From positions 88,960,684 to 89,024,683 of the forward strand of contig CM042685.1 of the NCBI GenBank assembly GCA_023614405.1: a stretch of DNA of 64,000 bases. Reading direction: 5' to 3'. Shown piece after piece: positions 1 through 12,200 of this stretch. Below the pieces are notes generated by a model. That model saw nothing but the letters and a program-made list of their open reading frames with translations. It was not told the DNA's origin and searched no databases. Both the position numbers and the translations under genes were made by a program. This DNA comes from Avena insularis (Eukaryota; Streptophyta; Magnoliopsida; Poales; Poaceae). The number at the start of each line of letters is the position of its first letter. The stretch's first letter is position 1.

Positions 1-1075
1 ATTCAAATTCAAACAGTTTTTAAATGGTTCATAATTTAAATGGTTACATTAATTATTTTTAAAAACATAAAATGGTTTTGAATTAGTTATTCAAATTCAA
101 ACACTTTTTATGTTTAAAGTTTTTCTAAATTCCAAATTAATATATAAAAAATATAAGTTAATTCATTTTTAGTTTTAAACGGTTCATAGTTTAAATGGTT
201 ACATTAATTATTTTTAAAAACATAAAATTGTTTTGAATTAGTTATTCAAATTCAAACACTTTTTATGTTTCAAGTTTTTCTAAATTCCATATTAATATTA
301 AAAAATATAAGTTAATTCATTTTTAATTTTAAATGGTTCATAGTTTAAATAGTTACATTAGTTATTTTTAAAACATAAAATGGTTTTGAATTAATTATTC
401 AAATTCAAACACTTTTTATGTTTAAAGTTTTTCTAAATTCCAAATTAATATATAAAAAATAAAACTTAATTCATTTTTAATTTTCAATGGTTCATAGTTT
501 AAATGGTTCCATTAGATATTTTTAAAAACATAAAATAGTTTTGAATTAGTTATTCAAATTGAAACACTTTTTATGTTTAAAGTTTTTCTAAATTCTAAAT
601 TAATATATAAAAAATATAAGTTAATTCATTTTTAATTTTAAATGGTTCATAGTTTAAATGGTTACATTAATTATTTTAAAAAACATAAAATGGTTTTGAA
701 TTAGTTAATCAAATTCAAACACTTTTTATGTTGAGAGTTTTTCTAAATTCCAAATTACTATATAAAAAATATAAGTTAATTCATTTTTAATTTTAAATGG
801 TTCATAGTTTAAATGGTTCCATTAATTATTTTTAAAAACATAAAATGGTTTTGAATTAGTTATTCAAATTCAAACACTTTTTATGTTTAAAGTTTTTCTA
901 AATTCCAAATTAATATATAAAAAATATAAGTTAATTCATTTTTAATTTTAAATTGTTCATAATTTAAATGGTTACATTAATTATTTTTAAAAACATAAAA
1001 TGGTTTTGAATTTGCAATTCAAATTCAAACACTTTTTATGTTTAATGTTTTTGTAAATTCCAAATTAATTATCAT
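1..1075. repeat. 154-155 bp AT-rich tandem repeat array, about 7 copies
   Basis: The marker GGTTCATAGTTTAAATGG (with small changes) begins at 26, 181, 335, 489, 644, 799 and 954, so the spacing is 154, 154 or 155 bp throughout. Each unit also holds ATTCAAATTCAAACACTTTTT and TTTTTCTAAATTCCAAATTA. Copies differ by scattered single bases. The array starts before the window, so the copy number is a minimum. The last unit decays into unique sequence after about 1070. It may be a free satellite or the internal array of the CACTA element that follows; large CACTA elements often carry such arrays. Nothing coding is seen. Confidence 0.93.
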
Positions 1076-2047
1076 TTAAAAAAATTACAAATTTAAACCC
1101 CAAAATAAAAAATAAGGCGAGAATAGAGAGATAATTTATGAAAAAAATTGAAAACAAGATCATTAATCCCAGCTTCTGTCCACCTTTGTGCTTGTCGCTC
1201 CGGCGACCAATAACGGGCGGCGCCACGACCATATAGTTCGTCTCGATGAGCTCTTTCCAACACACCCCCTCTCGCTGCCCCACGCGCGCTCAATCGCGGG
1301 TTCCTTCGTCGGTCTGAGTGCAAGGTCATGGGTGATGTCATCGTGACATCAACATGATGCCATAACCCTTTTTCTTTTCTTTTAATGTTTTCTGAAATGA
1401 TTTCTGTAATTATGTTGTAATTGATTATTGCTGACAGGTGGGTCCACCCTGTAAGTGGTATAAACATATTTAGAAATGTTTTCTATTTAATAAAATGTTA
1501 AAAGTAATTCCAAAAATGTAAAATATTTTATAATATTCTAAAATGATTTAAAATGAATTAAAATGGAGAAATTCATAACTAATTCATTTTAAATCAGAAA
1601 AATAAAATATACAACTTAAAACTATTACCATACATTATTATGTTAACTATTTAAATAATTATTATTTGATAAATATTTAATAAGTATTAATACTTTGAAA
1701 ATTTATATTTTAATATTCATAAATGAGAAAAATATAAATTATAAACCAAAATTTTGGTGTAAATTATATACCAAAATTTTGGTATAAATAATATACCAAA
1801 ATAGTATACCTAAGTGACCCCTCTCATATGCATCCGAGGTTTCTCTGAACTAGGTTTTACACCCCTCATAACTCCGGAATATTGATTTTAGTTGATTTTT
1901 ATTATTTTAAATATTGTAAATTAATTTTAATTATTGTGTATGTATATATTAGGGTTTCTCCAAATTAGGGTTTATATCTCTCAACCCCCTACCTAACATT
2001 CTCCCTTAGCCGCTTTAACCTATCCGTTTTCCACCTATTCAGAAAAT
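1076..2047. other. Non-coding 5' part of the CACTA element, with inverted repeats
   Basis: No credible coding sequence. About 1150-1370 is GC-rich, the rest AT-rich. An inverted repeat GATGTCA-TCG-TGACATC lies at 1334-1350. A perfect 14-bp palindrome ACCAAAATTTTGGT occurs twice (1745-1758 and 1770-1783), with a partial third copy from about 1794. The stretch leads directly into the transposon reading frame at 2048, so it is probably the promoter and untranslated region of that element. No CACTA terminal sequence was found upstream. Confidence 0.5.
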
Positions 2048-5000
2048 ATGGAACCACATGACAGAGACGAAGAAAAGGAAGATTTGGTCTATGGTGTGAT
2101 CCACGGGGAGGAAAATGTCTATGTATCGGCGTTTCAGAACAACTCCGGTGAGGGTGATCCTCTTTTTGCCGGAAGAGACGAATTCTTTGAGGTTGAAGGT
2201 GATCCCTTCCGCGAGGGAGAAGGTGATGCCTTTTGTGATCGAGAAGACGACCGCTCCAGCGAGGTGCATGTAATATAATTAATTCATTAATTAATCATCC
2301 GTTGTCTATGTAGAAATATTAACGATGATCTTTCTTCTTTTAGCCCTCCGGATCGAACAAATCTACTGAAAAGAACGGACGAGGCCCAACCAAAAAGTTG
2401 GAAGACCATGAGAGGTTCAGGATCGAAGAAGTCGGTGACGACGGCAAAGCGGTGGCTCCCCTTGTTGTTGCAAACAAATTTCTGGCATAATGCGGAGTAA
2501 TCGTTAGGGACTTCGTCCCGATCACCATGTAAAATTTGAATAGGCCTGTTGATGCAGAAGAGGGAACATCTTTATATGTCCCTAACATGGCCAAAGATTT
2601 ACTGTGGAGGAGGCTAATACTTAATTTCACCCTACCGAAGGTAGAGCTGGATCCAAATGCGGAGGATCCAGTTGAGGACGCCAAGCAACATGCCAAAGCC
2701 ATGTAGATGAAGGTTAGGGAGTGGGCTTTGAAGAAGATGGGTTAGTGTTTCACCAACTGGAAGAAAAGATTGCACCTTGACTATGTCGTGAAAGAGAAGA
2801 CTCCGGATTTCGGGAAGATTCAATATCAGAAGTTAGAACCATTCTAGGCTGAGTTTGTGAATTACAATACATCAAAAAAAGCTAAGAAAATGTCTAAAAT
2901 GAATAAGCTGAATGCTGCTAACAAGAAGTATCACCATACTATGGGGCAAGGTGGCTACAGGGCTGGCATTCCTAAGTGGAAGAAACTTGAGGATGAACTG
3001 TGTGCTAAAAAGATCATCCCAGAGACAGACAATTGGATCGAACGTGTAAAGAATTGGTTTTATGGGCATGGGGGCACATTGGACTCGTAAGGGAAGTGTA
3101 TATATAACATAAGACATAAAGAAGACCCCTTGCCAATCGAGAACATAAGAAAAGCAGTAAAGGCTGTTGTAGATGGGGACTTCATTCCCGATAGAGATAA
3201 TGACGAGCTCACACTTGCCCTTGGGAATAAGGAACATGATGGACGAACACGAGGCACAATAGGCTCCCAACCATGGAGCACTGGGTTTCCCGAAGAGAGG
3301 AAGAAATATCATGATAGAAGCCGTAAGAGGAGAAATGACAAGGCGGAAGTTGAAGCAAATATTCAGGCAGAGCGAATGCGTATAATTGAAGAACGAATAA
3401 AGCAACAAAAAGATCAAATTAACGCACTTAGCCAGTAAGGTACTACCGGCCCATCTCAGCAGCACATGGTGGTAGAACCTGCATTCGATGCTACCGGCCT
3501 ATCGAATAATCAAAAAAGCAGTGTGGCTTCCACCAAGGTCTCGGGTGATGACAATGACGATGATGATGGTGTACCGACGATGGCTCGTGTTGGCTACCCA
3601 GTGGATGATATCACACAGATGACACACTGCGAGCTACATGTCAAAGTTGTGAACATATCAATGAACATGGCTGTCGGCTATGCCTTACCAATTGGACATG
3701 CACCAACTTACCATTGTCGTCCGGTTCCACAGGGCTACGCTGTTGTCATGGTGGATGAAATGATGCCCACCTTTCAAGGTTTGAAGCTTGACTACCCTGC
3801 AGGTGAAAGGGATGTGACTGAACTGGGAGAAGCAACAAACGTGACCATTCTATGAAAAAGGAATGTATCGTGCTTCCAAATCACACGCCAAGGCCATCTT
3901 CGCCGCCGCCTCACCCGTCTCTAGTGCGGTCATCACCGCCATGGCAGCCGTCTCCGGGCGTCGCCTTGGCCACAGCAAAGCGCCAGCGCCTCAGGAAAAA
4001 AAGCATAAGCATACCACGCTACTCTGCGGAGTGGTAAGCGATCGCCAACACGTAAACAAGAGCCTCTTCCAAAAGTACCAAAGGTTCCTCCCAAGAGAGC
4101 TTATGAATGTACTGAAGAGGAGACTACGGCGATCGTTGAGGCAGAAACGACAGTGTTTTTGCTAAGCTGAGGCGGCCGAAAGAGCCAGAGTTCGCCAGCA
4201 CCGAAGAAGATAAAGCCCGAGTGTTCAAAATGCTAAATGGCCTTCACCAACCCGAGCCCAAGCTGTCATCAGACTATGAGGCGCTCTATTCTCAAGTCAC
4301 ATGTGGCACAACAACTGTCAAAGAGCAGTACTGGTGCAAGCGGGAAATCTGTTGCCCAGCTCGGAGAACAAACAAAACAATCTTGCGCCCCTCTCAAGGT
4401 GATTTCCCATACCAATGTGGGGTCGAGCAAATATGCGGCCGAAGAGCAGTATGATCCAGAGGTAGTTACACTATACGGAGAAGCGGCCGCTGCTCAAGGT
4501 ATGAGTATTGCCCACTACTTATCCTGATTCTGATTTCGTGGGTGAAGTAGCATACAAATACCAGTACGTCAAACCTGAGGAGGTAAAGAATCTTCCAACA
4601 AAAATGCGAAGATTGCATAACTGGTACATGCATGCCATAAAGGCTAGGGCTAACTGGAAAATGCTTAGGGTTACAAAAAAGCATTATGGGAAAGAAGTAG
4701 AAGACAAGATAGTCATTGAATTTGTTGAACTATTTCAATTATTCAATCAGGACGCCTTGGACATATCAATAATCAGTGCCTATTGTCTGTAAGTACTAAT
4801 TCTGAAATTAATTTAGTCTCTAGCTATATCACCTCGTTTATTGCATATATATAATCATAATATATGTAATATGCAGAATGAAGATTCTCGAATGCAGCAG
4901 AGGACAAATCTATAACATTGGTTTCGTTGAACCATATTGGGTTCATAAAGCTAGTCTCAAAACAAAACCCCAGGATACGGAGGATAATATTATACACGTG

Positions 5001-5579
5001 TTAAGGTTTGAAGAAACCAGGAGGAAAATACTATTTCCTTACAACTTCGAGTGAGTGTTATTGTCTTGTATACACTTTCTATTTCGCTTACTCGACGTTA
5101 AGTGTATAATTGATGAGTTATGCATGCGCAGCTTCCACTATATTCTGTTAATCATTCAACCTGACAAAGGGCGAGTACTAGTCATGGACTCGAAACATAA
5201 ATCCCTTGATATGTGGAAGGACATGCAGATGATTCTCCAGCGGTAATTCTAATCATTACGACACTATATCAGCAACGTTCGTGAATTTCATGATATCAAG
5301 TAATTAATAACTTCTTTTATTTGTTTTCTTCGCCGGGCAGCGCTTGGAAACGGTTCACCAAGAAGGCTAGGGGTGTTTGGAAAGAGGATCTTACATTTAA
5401 ACCACTAGATGTAAGCACCACTAGCTATATCCGCGCATCTCTTTGATTCTAGTTTTGATACGGTTATTATCATGCTTGATTATTATTTTGATTGAACTTT
5501 GTTCTCGTAAAGTGCCTGACGCAGGGACCAGGGAACAATTTATGTGGATACTATGTTTGCGATTTCATCCGTCAGACGT
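2048..5579 (+). pseudogene. CACTA (En/Spm) transposon protein, spliced, with several stop codons
   Basis: This is the non-transposase ORF of a CACTA element, not a host gene. The start ATG is at 2048. An acidic first exon ends at a GT donor at 2270, and translation resumes in phase at 2344 after TTTTAG. The central part has the En/Spm-type signature: YHHTMGQGGY near 2930-2960, then IPKWKKLEDEL and WFYGHGGTLDS up to 3090. A Lys/Arg/Gln-rich coiled-coil-like stretch follows (about 3300-3438). In-frame stops occur near 2489, 2530, 2704, 2743, 2848 and 3090, and a frameshift near 3855-4500 breaks the frame. Five candidate introns are visible in the 3' half. The protein ends in a Ulp1-like protease (separate entry). 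The usual TNPD-type transposase is not present in this window. Confidence 0.82.
4508..5579 (+). pseudogene. Ulp1-like (C48) cysteine protease domain of the CACTA protein
   Basis: Four exons can be read after the segment at 4508-4788 (rich in Tyr/Lys, ending at a GTAAGT donor). They are about 4877-5050 (start MKILECSRGQ), 5132-5245 (HYILLIIQPDKGRVLVMDS), 5341-5411 (AWKRFTKKARGVWK) and 5525-5579 (PGNNLCGYYVCDFIRQT, stop). Splice sites fit: GTGAGTG/GCGCAG, GTAATT/GGGCAG and GTAAGC/ACGCAG. The candidate catalytic His (HYI), Asp (MDS) and Cys (LCGYY) of a C48 SUMO-type protease are all still present. Domestic Ulp1 proteases share this fold, but the upstream CACTA signature and the 3' subterminal repeats show that it belongs to the transposon. 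Activity cannot be expected, given the stops upstream. Confidence 0.78.
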
Positions 5580-5845
5580 GATGTGAGAAGGGCAGAAATT
5601 TAGAGCAACTTAACGAACGTAAACAATTTTTATAGTTTTTTATTACCATAAAATTGTTTTTAGTTTCATTCATATTGGTTGACTCCTTTTTAAAATCAGC
5701 TCGAACGTCTACGGGACGGTCTTCTACCAACATATCGCCTACAAGCAATTCAGGAGGAATTGGCGGTATTTTTGGATGTAGAAGTCCTAAACCGAAAAGG
5801 AGAATACTATGTGGGTGTATAGGCAATAGAGATTGTACAAAGAGC
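5580..5845 (+). pseudogene. Remnant of the CACTA protein C terminus and 3' UTR
   Basis: After the stop at 5577 the sequence still encodes, at about 5750-5820, a segment like the C-terminal tail of CACTA Ulp1-type proteins (IQEELAVFLDVEVLNRKGEY followed by a stop). The active frame therefore once ran further, and the current stop after RQT is probably a mutation or an unread splice event. Confidence 0.5.
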
Positions 5846-6273
5846 TTATTTTGTATGTATATATGTGCATGAAACCTGTGTATCGAATGTAATATGTTCT
5901 ACACTTGGATCTCTATTGTCATGATGATCTTGTGTAATATAATGGTTCCTTCATTGATGAGTGCAAAACACAAAATAAAAAATAAAACAACATAAATGAA
6001 TTCTCTGTCGCGGCACAAAAAGTGGCCAAAATGCTGCCGCGGCAAAACAAAAGGTTGCCAAAATGAATTCTCTGCCGCGGCAAAGGGTCATTTGTCCCGG
6101 TTCGTGTTACGAACCGGGACGGTTACTCCTCCCCCCTCGCGTGGAGCAGCGACCACTTGTACCCTGTTTTGTCCCGGTTCGTGGGCCAACCAGGACTAAA
6201 GTGTGGGGGCTTTAGTCCCGATTGCCCCATCCCAGTTGGGCAACCGAGACTAAGCCCCTTACCAACCGGGACA
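5846..6273. repeat. CACTA 3' subterminal repeats, including a 12-bp perfect hairpin
   Basis: GCCGCGGCAAA-like motifs recur at about 6006-6085. From 6094 the GTCCCGGTT / AACCGGGAC motif, well known from grass CACTA subterminal regions, appears at least five times in both orientations (6094, 6109, about 6172, about 6210, about 6264). GTCCCGGTTCGT and ACGAACCGGGAC form a perfect 12-bp stem with a 3-nt loop at 6094-6120. The expected terminal CACTA motif is not seen after 6273, so this end is truncated. Confidence 0.75.
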
Positions 6274-7433
6274 TGCATGTATCTCCGTTTTAATCAAATC
6301 TGTTTTGCATTGGGTTAGTAATAATATCTATCGGTCATTAATCACAAACCTCGGAAAAATACATGTTAGATTCGTTCCTTGGCAAGATGAATCCATCCTT
6401 AGTATAATATGAAATCTATATTTCCCTTCAAACCAATCCTATGAAAATTGGCCACACTTACCCTACAACCTGAAACAATGGATATACTAGTGTATATATT
6501 ATATTAATAATTGAGTGTTGCACATTTTTGTTTTGTTCATGAGTTGCATTTTTGGTATTTGATTTCTTACCGCGTTTTTATGTTGGTTACTTATTTGTAA
6601 TGGATGCTTATTATTGTAATGTATTCTATTTGTGTAGGATGTTTTTATTACAAATACTATAGAAATATTTTACAAGTGTTTTACAAGTGCGATGCTATTT
6701 TGTAGTATGCCATGAGTATTTATACTTAGGATTATTTCTCCTGCTAATAGGAATCCCTTGAATTTTTATAAGTATTATGATTGCCCTATACTATATATAC
6801 AAATACAGATGGGTGGTTCAAAGACATAAATCTTTCTAAGTATGAAAGCTCTTTTGAGCGAACCTTTTTCTCTCAAAGTCTACTTCAAAATAAAAACTAA
6901 GTTTTTCTTCTTGGCGAAATGGTTGTCGGGTCAACGAGTGAGTATTTGGTGGAGGACGGCCGCCTAGAAATCAAAGAAGTCTGCCATGTTTCAAAATTCA
7001 GAAGCTTCTACTACAACCATAATACATATGGGCTAGCTCTGTCTTGGCCTAGTACTTAGTGGGAAACCTCACCTGGGTACCATCACTTGGAGGTCCATTG
7101 GCACTGGTGGATCCAGAAGGTAGAGAGGATACTAAGGGAAAGCCTCGCAATGATCTTGTCTATAAAAGGACTTGATCGTGGATTGTGGGTAACATGCACA
7201 AACTCTCGAGAGTGATCAATCTAATCGATCAACCGTATTCATGAAAAGAACAACTTTGAGCATCTAAAGGATGGAGCCTCTGAAGGTCTTACTCTCTCTT
7301 TCCAAACTCAAAGTTTTTACAGAACCCCGGGTGTGCGTAATATCGCTCATGGGTGGGATTTTTGGAACTTGATGTCATATCCAAGTAACTTGGTGCATAA
7401 TATCCAAGTTCCGCTTCGTGCGTAATATCCAAG
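6274..7433 (+). mobile_element. Left part of the interrupted 5' LTR of Gypsy element B
   Basis: Non-coding. Bases 7036-7342 are about 90% identical by eye to 19004-19311, which lies in the 3' LTR of the same element. The pair starts at CTCTGTCTTGGCCTAG and ends at CCCCGGGTGTGCGTAAT. A TATAAAAGG box lies at 7161-7169 on the + strand. The true left end could not be fixed: the 3' LTR begins TGAAACATC at 18925, and that start is not found here. Bases 6274 to about 6500 may therefore be other DNA. The LTR is cut at 7433 by the Tat element and resumes at 16529. Confidence 0.6.
7161..7169 (+). promoter_or_regulatory. TATA box of the element B 5' LTR
   Basis: TATAAAAGG on the + strand, in the orientation of element B. 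The matching place in the 3' LTR (about 19127) reads TTTCTAAAGG and has lost the box. Confidence 0.45.
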
Positions 7434-7914
7434 TGACGAGGGTTGATTTCGTCAATACCCATTGTTATGGACTTGGGTTTTGGAGAAGATAGGGATGCTG
7501 GAGATTGCAGAACGGTTAACAAACAAGCAACACGGCACACGTGATTTACCTAGGTTTAGGCCCCCGGAGGGAAAACCCTACTCCTGCTTGTCTACTCCTG
7601 ATTACGGAGGAATCGAAAATTACAGGGGTGCGCAGATGCAATCTGGTGTGGAGGTGTGTATGCGATGGTGGAAGAGATCCTTCTCGCCGTATCCTCCTGG
7701 ACTTTATATAGATAGGCAGGTCCCGGGCTTAGGTTGAGTCGGTTACAAATTAGGATTTGTTCCCTTTTGAATTTCTATCTATTCTAGACTTCTCCTCCAA
7801 GGAGTCGAAAACGTCATGGGCTTGGGCCACCCGAAGTATTCATGGGCCGCGTGTCTTGACATGGGCCTTCCTTGGACTGGACCAGGTATACCAAGGTTGT
7901 GTACCCGTGGGGTA
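7434..7914 (-). repeat. 3' LTR of the Tat-like element
   Basis: 481 bp, aligned end to end with 16037-16517. It starts TGACGAGGGTTG on the + strand. Its other end stops at GTGGGGTA, whereas the 5' LTR continues 11 bp further to GTCA. The TATA sequence (minus strand, 7703-7711) is shared with the other LTR. Divergence is several percent by eye, so the insertion is not recent. Confidence 0.9.
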
Positions 7915-9247
7915 GCCCTCAATTGTTCAATCAAATTATAGATTCGGCTACGGACTCTTCAATCTTTCGGGTGAAGTTTGAGCCTATTATTTTAAAGAGA
8001 AATTGTTTTAGTTCATAGGGATTGTTGATGCGTGTGCCTGACTCTCCCGACGGATCAGGGCCAGTTAACTGTCATAGGACAAAACAACACGATCTTCATC
8101 AAACTCGAGTCCCCGAAATCGAATTCGAAACGATTCCTAGTGTGACTCGACTCAAGCCGTTTATGGACTTACAGGAGTCGAATCCCAGTGATTTTCAAGT
8201 AATTCACCCAACGCGTCCGTCAGGATTTTTATCGTGTCTTTTGGCACGGAAGTTTACTAGAAGAGCACAGTCAGGTGCATTACCAGGCCATCAGATGATA
8301 TCTGTAGGGCTTATCTTTGCGTTGTAGACACAACATCCAAATTTTTATCACCGCGGAGGTGTTTCGGGTGGCCAAGGAGACTGTTTCTCACTTAGCGTTG
8401 GTTTGCGCAAAGTTGCCAAAAATATTTTGTTGTGTTTTGATCTGAAGGATCGCAGTGGAAGAGTTCATAGGGTGTGCGGCCAGCGCTCCCTATGGGAGTA
8501 CCCCCCGAGTATCTATTTGAGTCGTAGACTCGAGTAGAGACTTTAGTTCAGTCATTTTCAGCTTAGGTCCGGAGGACACAATTTTTTTAGATGCTCAGCC
8601 AATCCTACCTATGGGAGTAGCCCCCGAGTCCGTACTGGAGTCGCAGACTCGACATAGGACTCGAAGATATTTGCGAGGTGTAGTTACCTTAGTCATTTCT
8701 CAAGTGTGCGGCCAACGCTCCTAATAGAGGTAGCCCCCGAGTAGTTTCTCGAATCGTAGATTCGAGTAAGTACTTGATTGATCAGCCAAAAACTTCCAGC
8801 TTTTGCTGGCTTGGCCTTGATGATGTCAGTGCTGACGATTGGTGATCTCAGCAGTCTACGGCAGCATAGATGATGCGATGAGACGATCGTGGGTCCCATC
8901 GCCTGACTTGAAGTTGACTAGTCACGTGTAGACGTGGAGAAAATTACGGCGTCTCCTCGGTTTCCGTATGTAGTGGACGGCGTGCTGGCAACGGTTCGTT
9001 GTAGTGTTGACACATGTAGGTTTAGATTTGAGGTGCACGCTAGGGCTTCTGGATCAATGGATCCTGTTCATCGTCTTCGTATTTTTATACTGTGGGTAAA
9101 CAATATTTTTCTTTTACCCTTTTTCATTTGTCCATCTCCATTGCCTCCATTTTCAGGAGCTCCGCTGCCCTTCACTGTGCTCTGGATAATCTTCATTTGT
9201 TTGCCTCTTTCGTCTTGCGGGCACACCGCCACCATCGCTGCTACGAG
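7915..9247. other. Non-coding 3' region of the Tat-like element with about 115-bp spaced repeats
   Basis: No coding sequence is supported. Three related blocks of 65-70 bp begin near 8473, 8592 and 8705. Each contains GGAGTAGCCCCCGAGT (one copy has ACCCCCC) followed by a GAGTCGTAGACTCGA-like inverted repeat. The minus-strand polypurine-like sequence TTGAGGGC abuts the LTR at 7915-7922. Confidence 0.6.
8473..8785. repeat. Three diverged direct repeats, spacing about 115 bp
   Basis: Each copy holds the motif TATGGGAGTAGCCCCCGAGT or a close variant, then a short inverted repeat around GTAGACTCGA. The core GTAGCCCCCGAG or GAGCCCCCGAG returns near 10950 and 13017, within and after the antisense ORF, so it is a family-wide motif rather than a simple local duplication. 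Confidence 0.65.
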
Positions 9248-12200
9248 ATGGGAAATACCAAGAAGACCGCTACCGGGGCTGGGTCGAGCGCCGGCGGCGG
9301 CGGCAAGAAGATTGCCACGACAGCCCGCGCCACGGACGACGGGTGGAGGCGCACTGAGATGCGCGACGGGGACTTGTGCAAGCTACGCGATTCTAGGTTG
9401 ATTCCCCTGAACAAGGAGGACTCCATCCTCCCCGGTGACGAGGTAATCCCGCGCACACCTGAAGGGTTTCGGGTGATGTTTTACACCTTTGTCATCCGCG
9501 GTCTTTCTCTTCCTATCCACGAATTTCTTCGTGGACTTCTTTTTTCTATGGGATTCATTGCATCAATTTTCTCCCAACTCTCTTCTCCACATCACCTGCT
9601 TCATCACTCTTTGCGAGTGCTGGCTCGGTATCGAGCCACAGTTTGGCCTCTTCCGGAAGCTCTATTCCGTGAAGAGGCAGTCAGGCACCGGTGGAGTCTA
9701 TCCGCTCGCAGGCTGCATCATCTCTATTCGATATTCTATTCTTTTCTTCTCCTTTTCCATGTGCGAGTCCGTCCAGTACTAGCGAAGGAAGTGGTTTTAC
9801 ATCCGCGACGCCAAGTTGGATGGACAGGAATATGGTCTCACCCCATTCGACTCCACGCAGGAAATCATCCCGAAGAGGTCGTGGAATAACCACATCTTGG
9901 AGGGTGAGACGACGTAGGTGGAGGATATCTACCGTCATATGTAGGCACTCCAACTGGTAGCCGGTAAGGAGGTCAATGGCGTGGGCATCATCCACACCTT
10001 CCTCAAGCGTCGGGTGCATCCGCTCCAAGCGAGGGCGCATCCGCTGTTTCTCTATGCTGGCCAAGGGTGATCTTCATAGAGCCCTTCGGCCTCTGCTGAA
10101 GAATAAGGTTGATGAGGATCTCCCGGGGAAATCCTTGACCACCCCCTTCAGCGCTGCGAATGTCGTTCCCCAGGTGAAAACGTGTGGTTTTTCGAATGCT
10201 GTTTTTTGCAACTTGTGGTGTCACTAATCTTCTGTCTTTGTTTTGCAGGACCTCAAGGTAGCTGGGATGATGCCACCTCTACCTGAGAAATATCCAATTG
10301 CGCCGGACAACGAAGTTGTGGATTCTGAATCCGAGCTTCCCCCGGTGCAATCTCCAACTGCGGACGGTCCCAAGGCGAGCGAGGGGCGGACTCGAAAGCA
10401 CACTCGGAGCAAGTCTTTGGATGCGTCTACCCTGCCAAATCCAAGGGCTCCGTCGTTCCTCGAGCAACATGGTGAGGATGATGGTGCATCGTCTGCTCCT
10501 TATCCTACCGTGCCCCTTCGGTCAGTGGCTCCGCAGCCGCCGGCCAAGAAGAAAAAAGAGAAGGCGGCTCCCGTCTTCAACTTATCAGACATCGAGTCAT
10601 AAGCTATTTCGCCCGAGTCTTTTTCTATTGTTTTTCTGTGTAGTCTCGATGTGATGTGAATCTGATCTTTGCTTGCAACAACTCTTCGGAAGAGTCCCTT
10701 AATGGGGACACTCAAGAGATTATGGCGGAGTCGAAGCCAACGGCTTCTATTCCCTAGGTGGTGACCGACTCTGAGGATGATGGCCCGAACTCCTCTAAGC
10801 GAGAGGCTCAGGAGGTCGTAAATCAGAAGGCAGCTCGCAAACCGTCGGAGTCCTCACCTAAACACGTAAGTGTTACTTTGTGTACTCCATGGGGAGAGCC
10901 CCCGGGACCTTTTTGTTTTGACTTTGTTGATCATTTTTTGGTTTGAGGGGGAGCCCCCGAGCCCTTTATTTACCTACTTGGTTACCTCTGTAGCCCTTTG
11001 TGCACACCGCGAAAATCCTTATCTAGCAGCATCTGGCGCTGGAGGCTAACCTGCAGCAGCTTCAAGGTATGTGACTTATCGCCCTGTTTTTGTTCGTCTG
11101 CTCCAACGATTTTTTTGGTATTGATCAGTTGTCTTATCGTTTTGTAGATGAAAACAATGATGCATTTTGAAGGCTGAACACTCTCGAAAAGAGCCTCGGC
11201 AAGGCGGAGAAGAGGGAAGATGATGCTGCCGAAGCCAAGGAGCGGCTGTAGAAGGAGGCTGCCGATCGCGAGCAGCAGCTCGTGGCTGCAGCAGTCGCCC
11301 ATTAGAAGGAGATGGCTGATAAGCTTATGGCTGCAGCCAAAGCTATTTCTGGTGAGTTTTCCTTGGTTCTTTCGGGTGTTGTGTTCTTTTGACTGTGACT
11401 TGCCTTTTCTCATTCGGGTCTTTCTCCTTGTTTATTTCAGATGCTTCAGGCATCACGTTTGATCATGGTGCGTTGGAGCATGGAGATGCTTTGGGTGATG
11501 CGACCGCTGCGATCGAAGATCGCTGCACCACAGTTGTGGGCTCCTTGGATAAGGCCAGGAGAGTGCTTGCGTGCTTCTACAAGGAGGTCGTCCCCAAGGG
11601 CGTTGTCCTTGACGATGTCGACGCCCTTGCTGATGCTCTATCAGAGAAGGCCTCGGAAGAGTACAAGCACAAGCAGAAAGGCCTTGGTGCTTCCATGGGG
11701 CTGGCCATGGCGATGGTGTCCGGAGCGGAGCTGTACTTGCCGCAAATCACGTCCCGAATGCCGACGGCTATAGATGGCTCTGAGGTAGCTTTCTCCCTCC
11801 TTGCTTCTCACTATAAGCGCTATGGGCCTAACCTCATCGATCTCCTGGCTGATTACGTGACAAAGCAGCAGAAGGAGGTCAAGAACAGGCAGTCACGCTC
11901 CGAGATTGCTCCAGATGCGGGCGCTTAGTCCTTTGTAATGTATGTGATGTAACTTCTTATTTTTCTTCCTTCTGTAGACTTTTGCTGGTGAACAAGCCCA
12001 ATTGTGCCACGAGGTGTCTTTATTAATGTATAAGTTTGTCTTTTGAGCCGCTGCTAGAAGTTCTTGTGATCTTCATGCTTGATTTATTTGACTTTAGGGT
12101 CCATCGGATGAGGTTCCTGTCGCCACTCCGATAGCTCCTAAGTTGCGACCATCTTTGGATGATGCGTCGCAGTTGGCTTTTCTTCGTGATCGCGTTCGCA

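Noticed and set aside
1..1075. Regularly spaced repeats as a CRISPR array
   Set aside because: Units of 154-155 bp are similar along their whole length, without unique spacers, in a plant genome.
4508..5579. Host SUMO protease gene
   Set aside because: The Ulp1-like domain follows the CACTA protein signature and is followed by CACTA subterminal repeats; stops lie upstream.
9681..10064. Minus-strand frame of 127 codons in the Tat-like element
   Set aside because: Opposite to the recognised antisense ORF; the + strand carries the family signature and splice sites.
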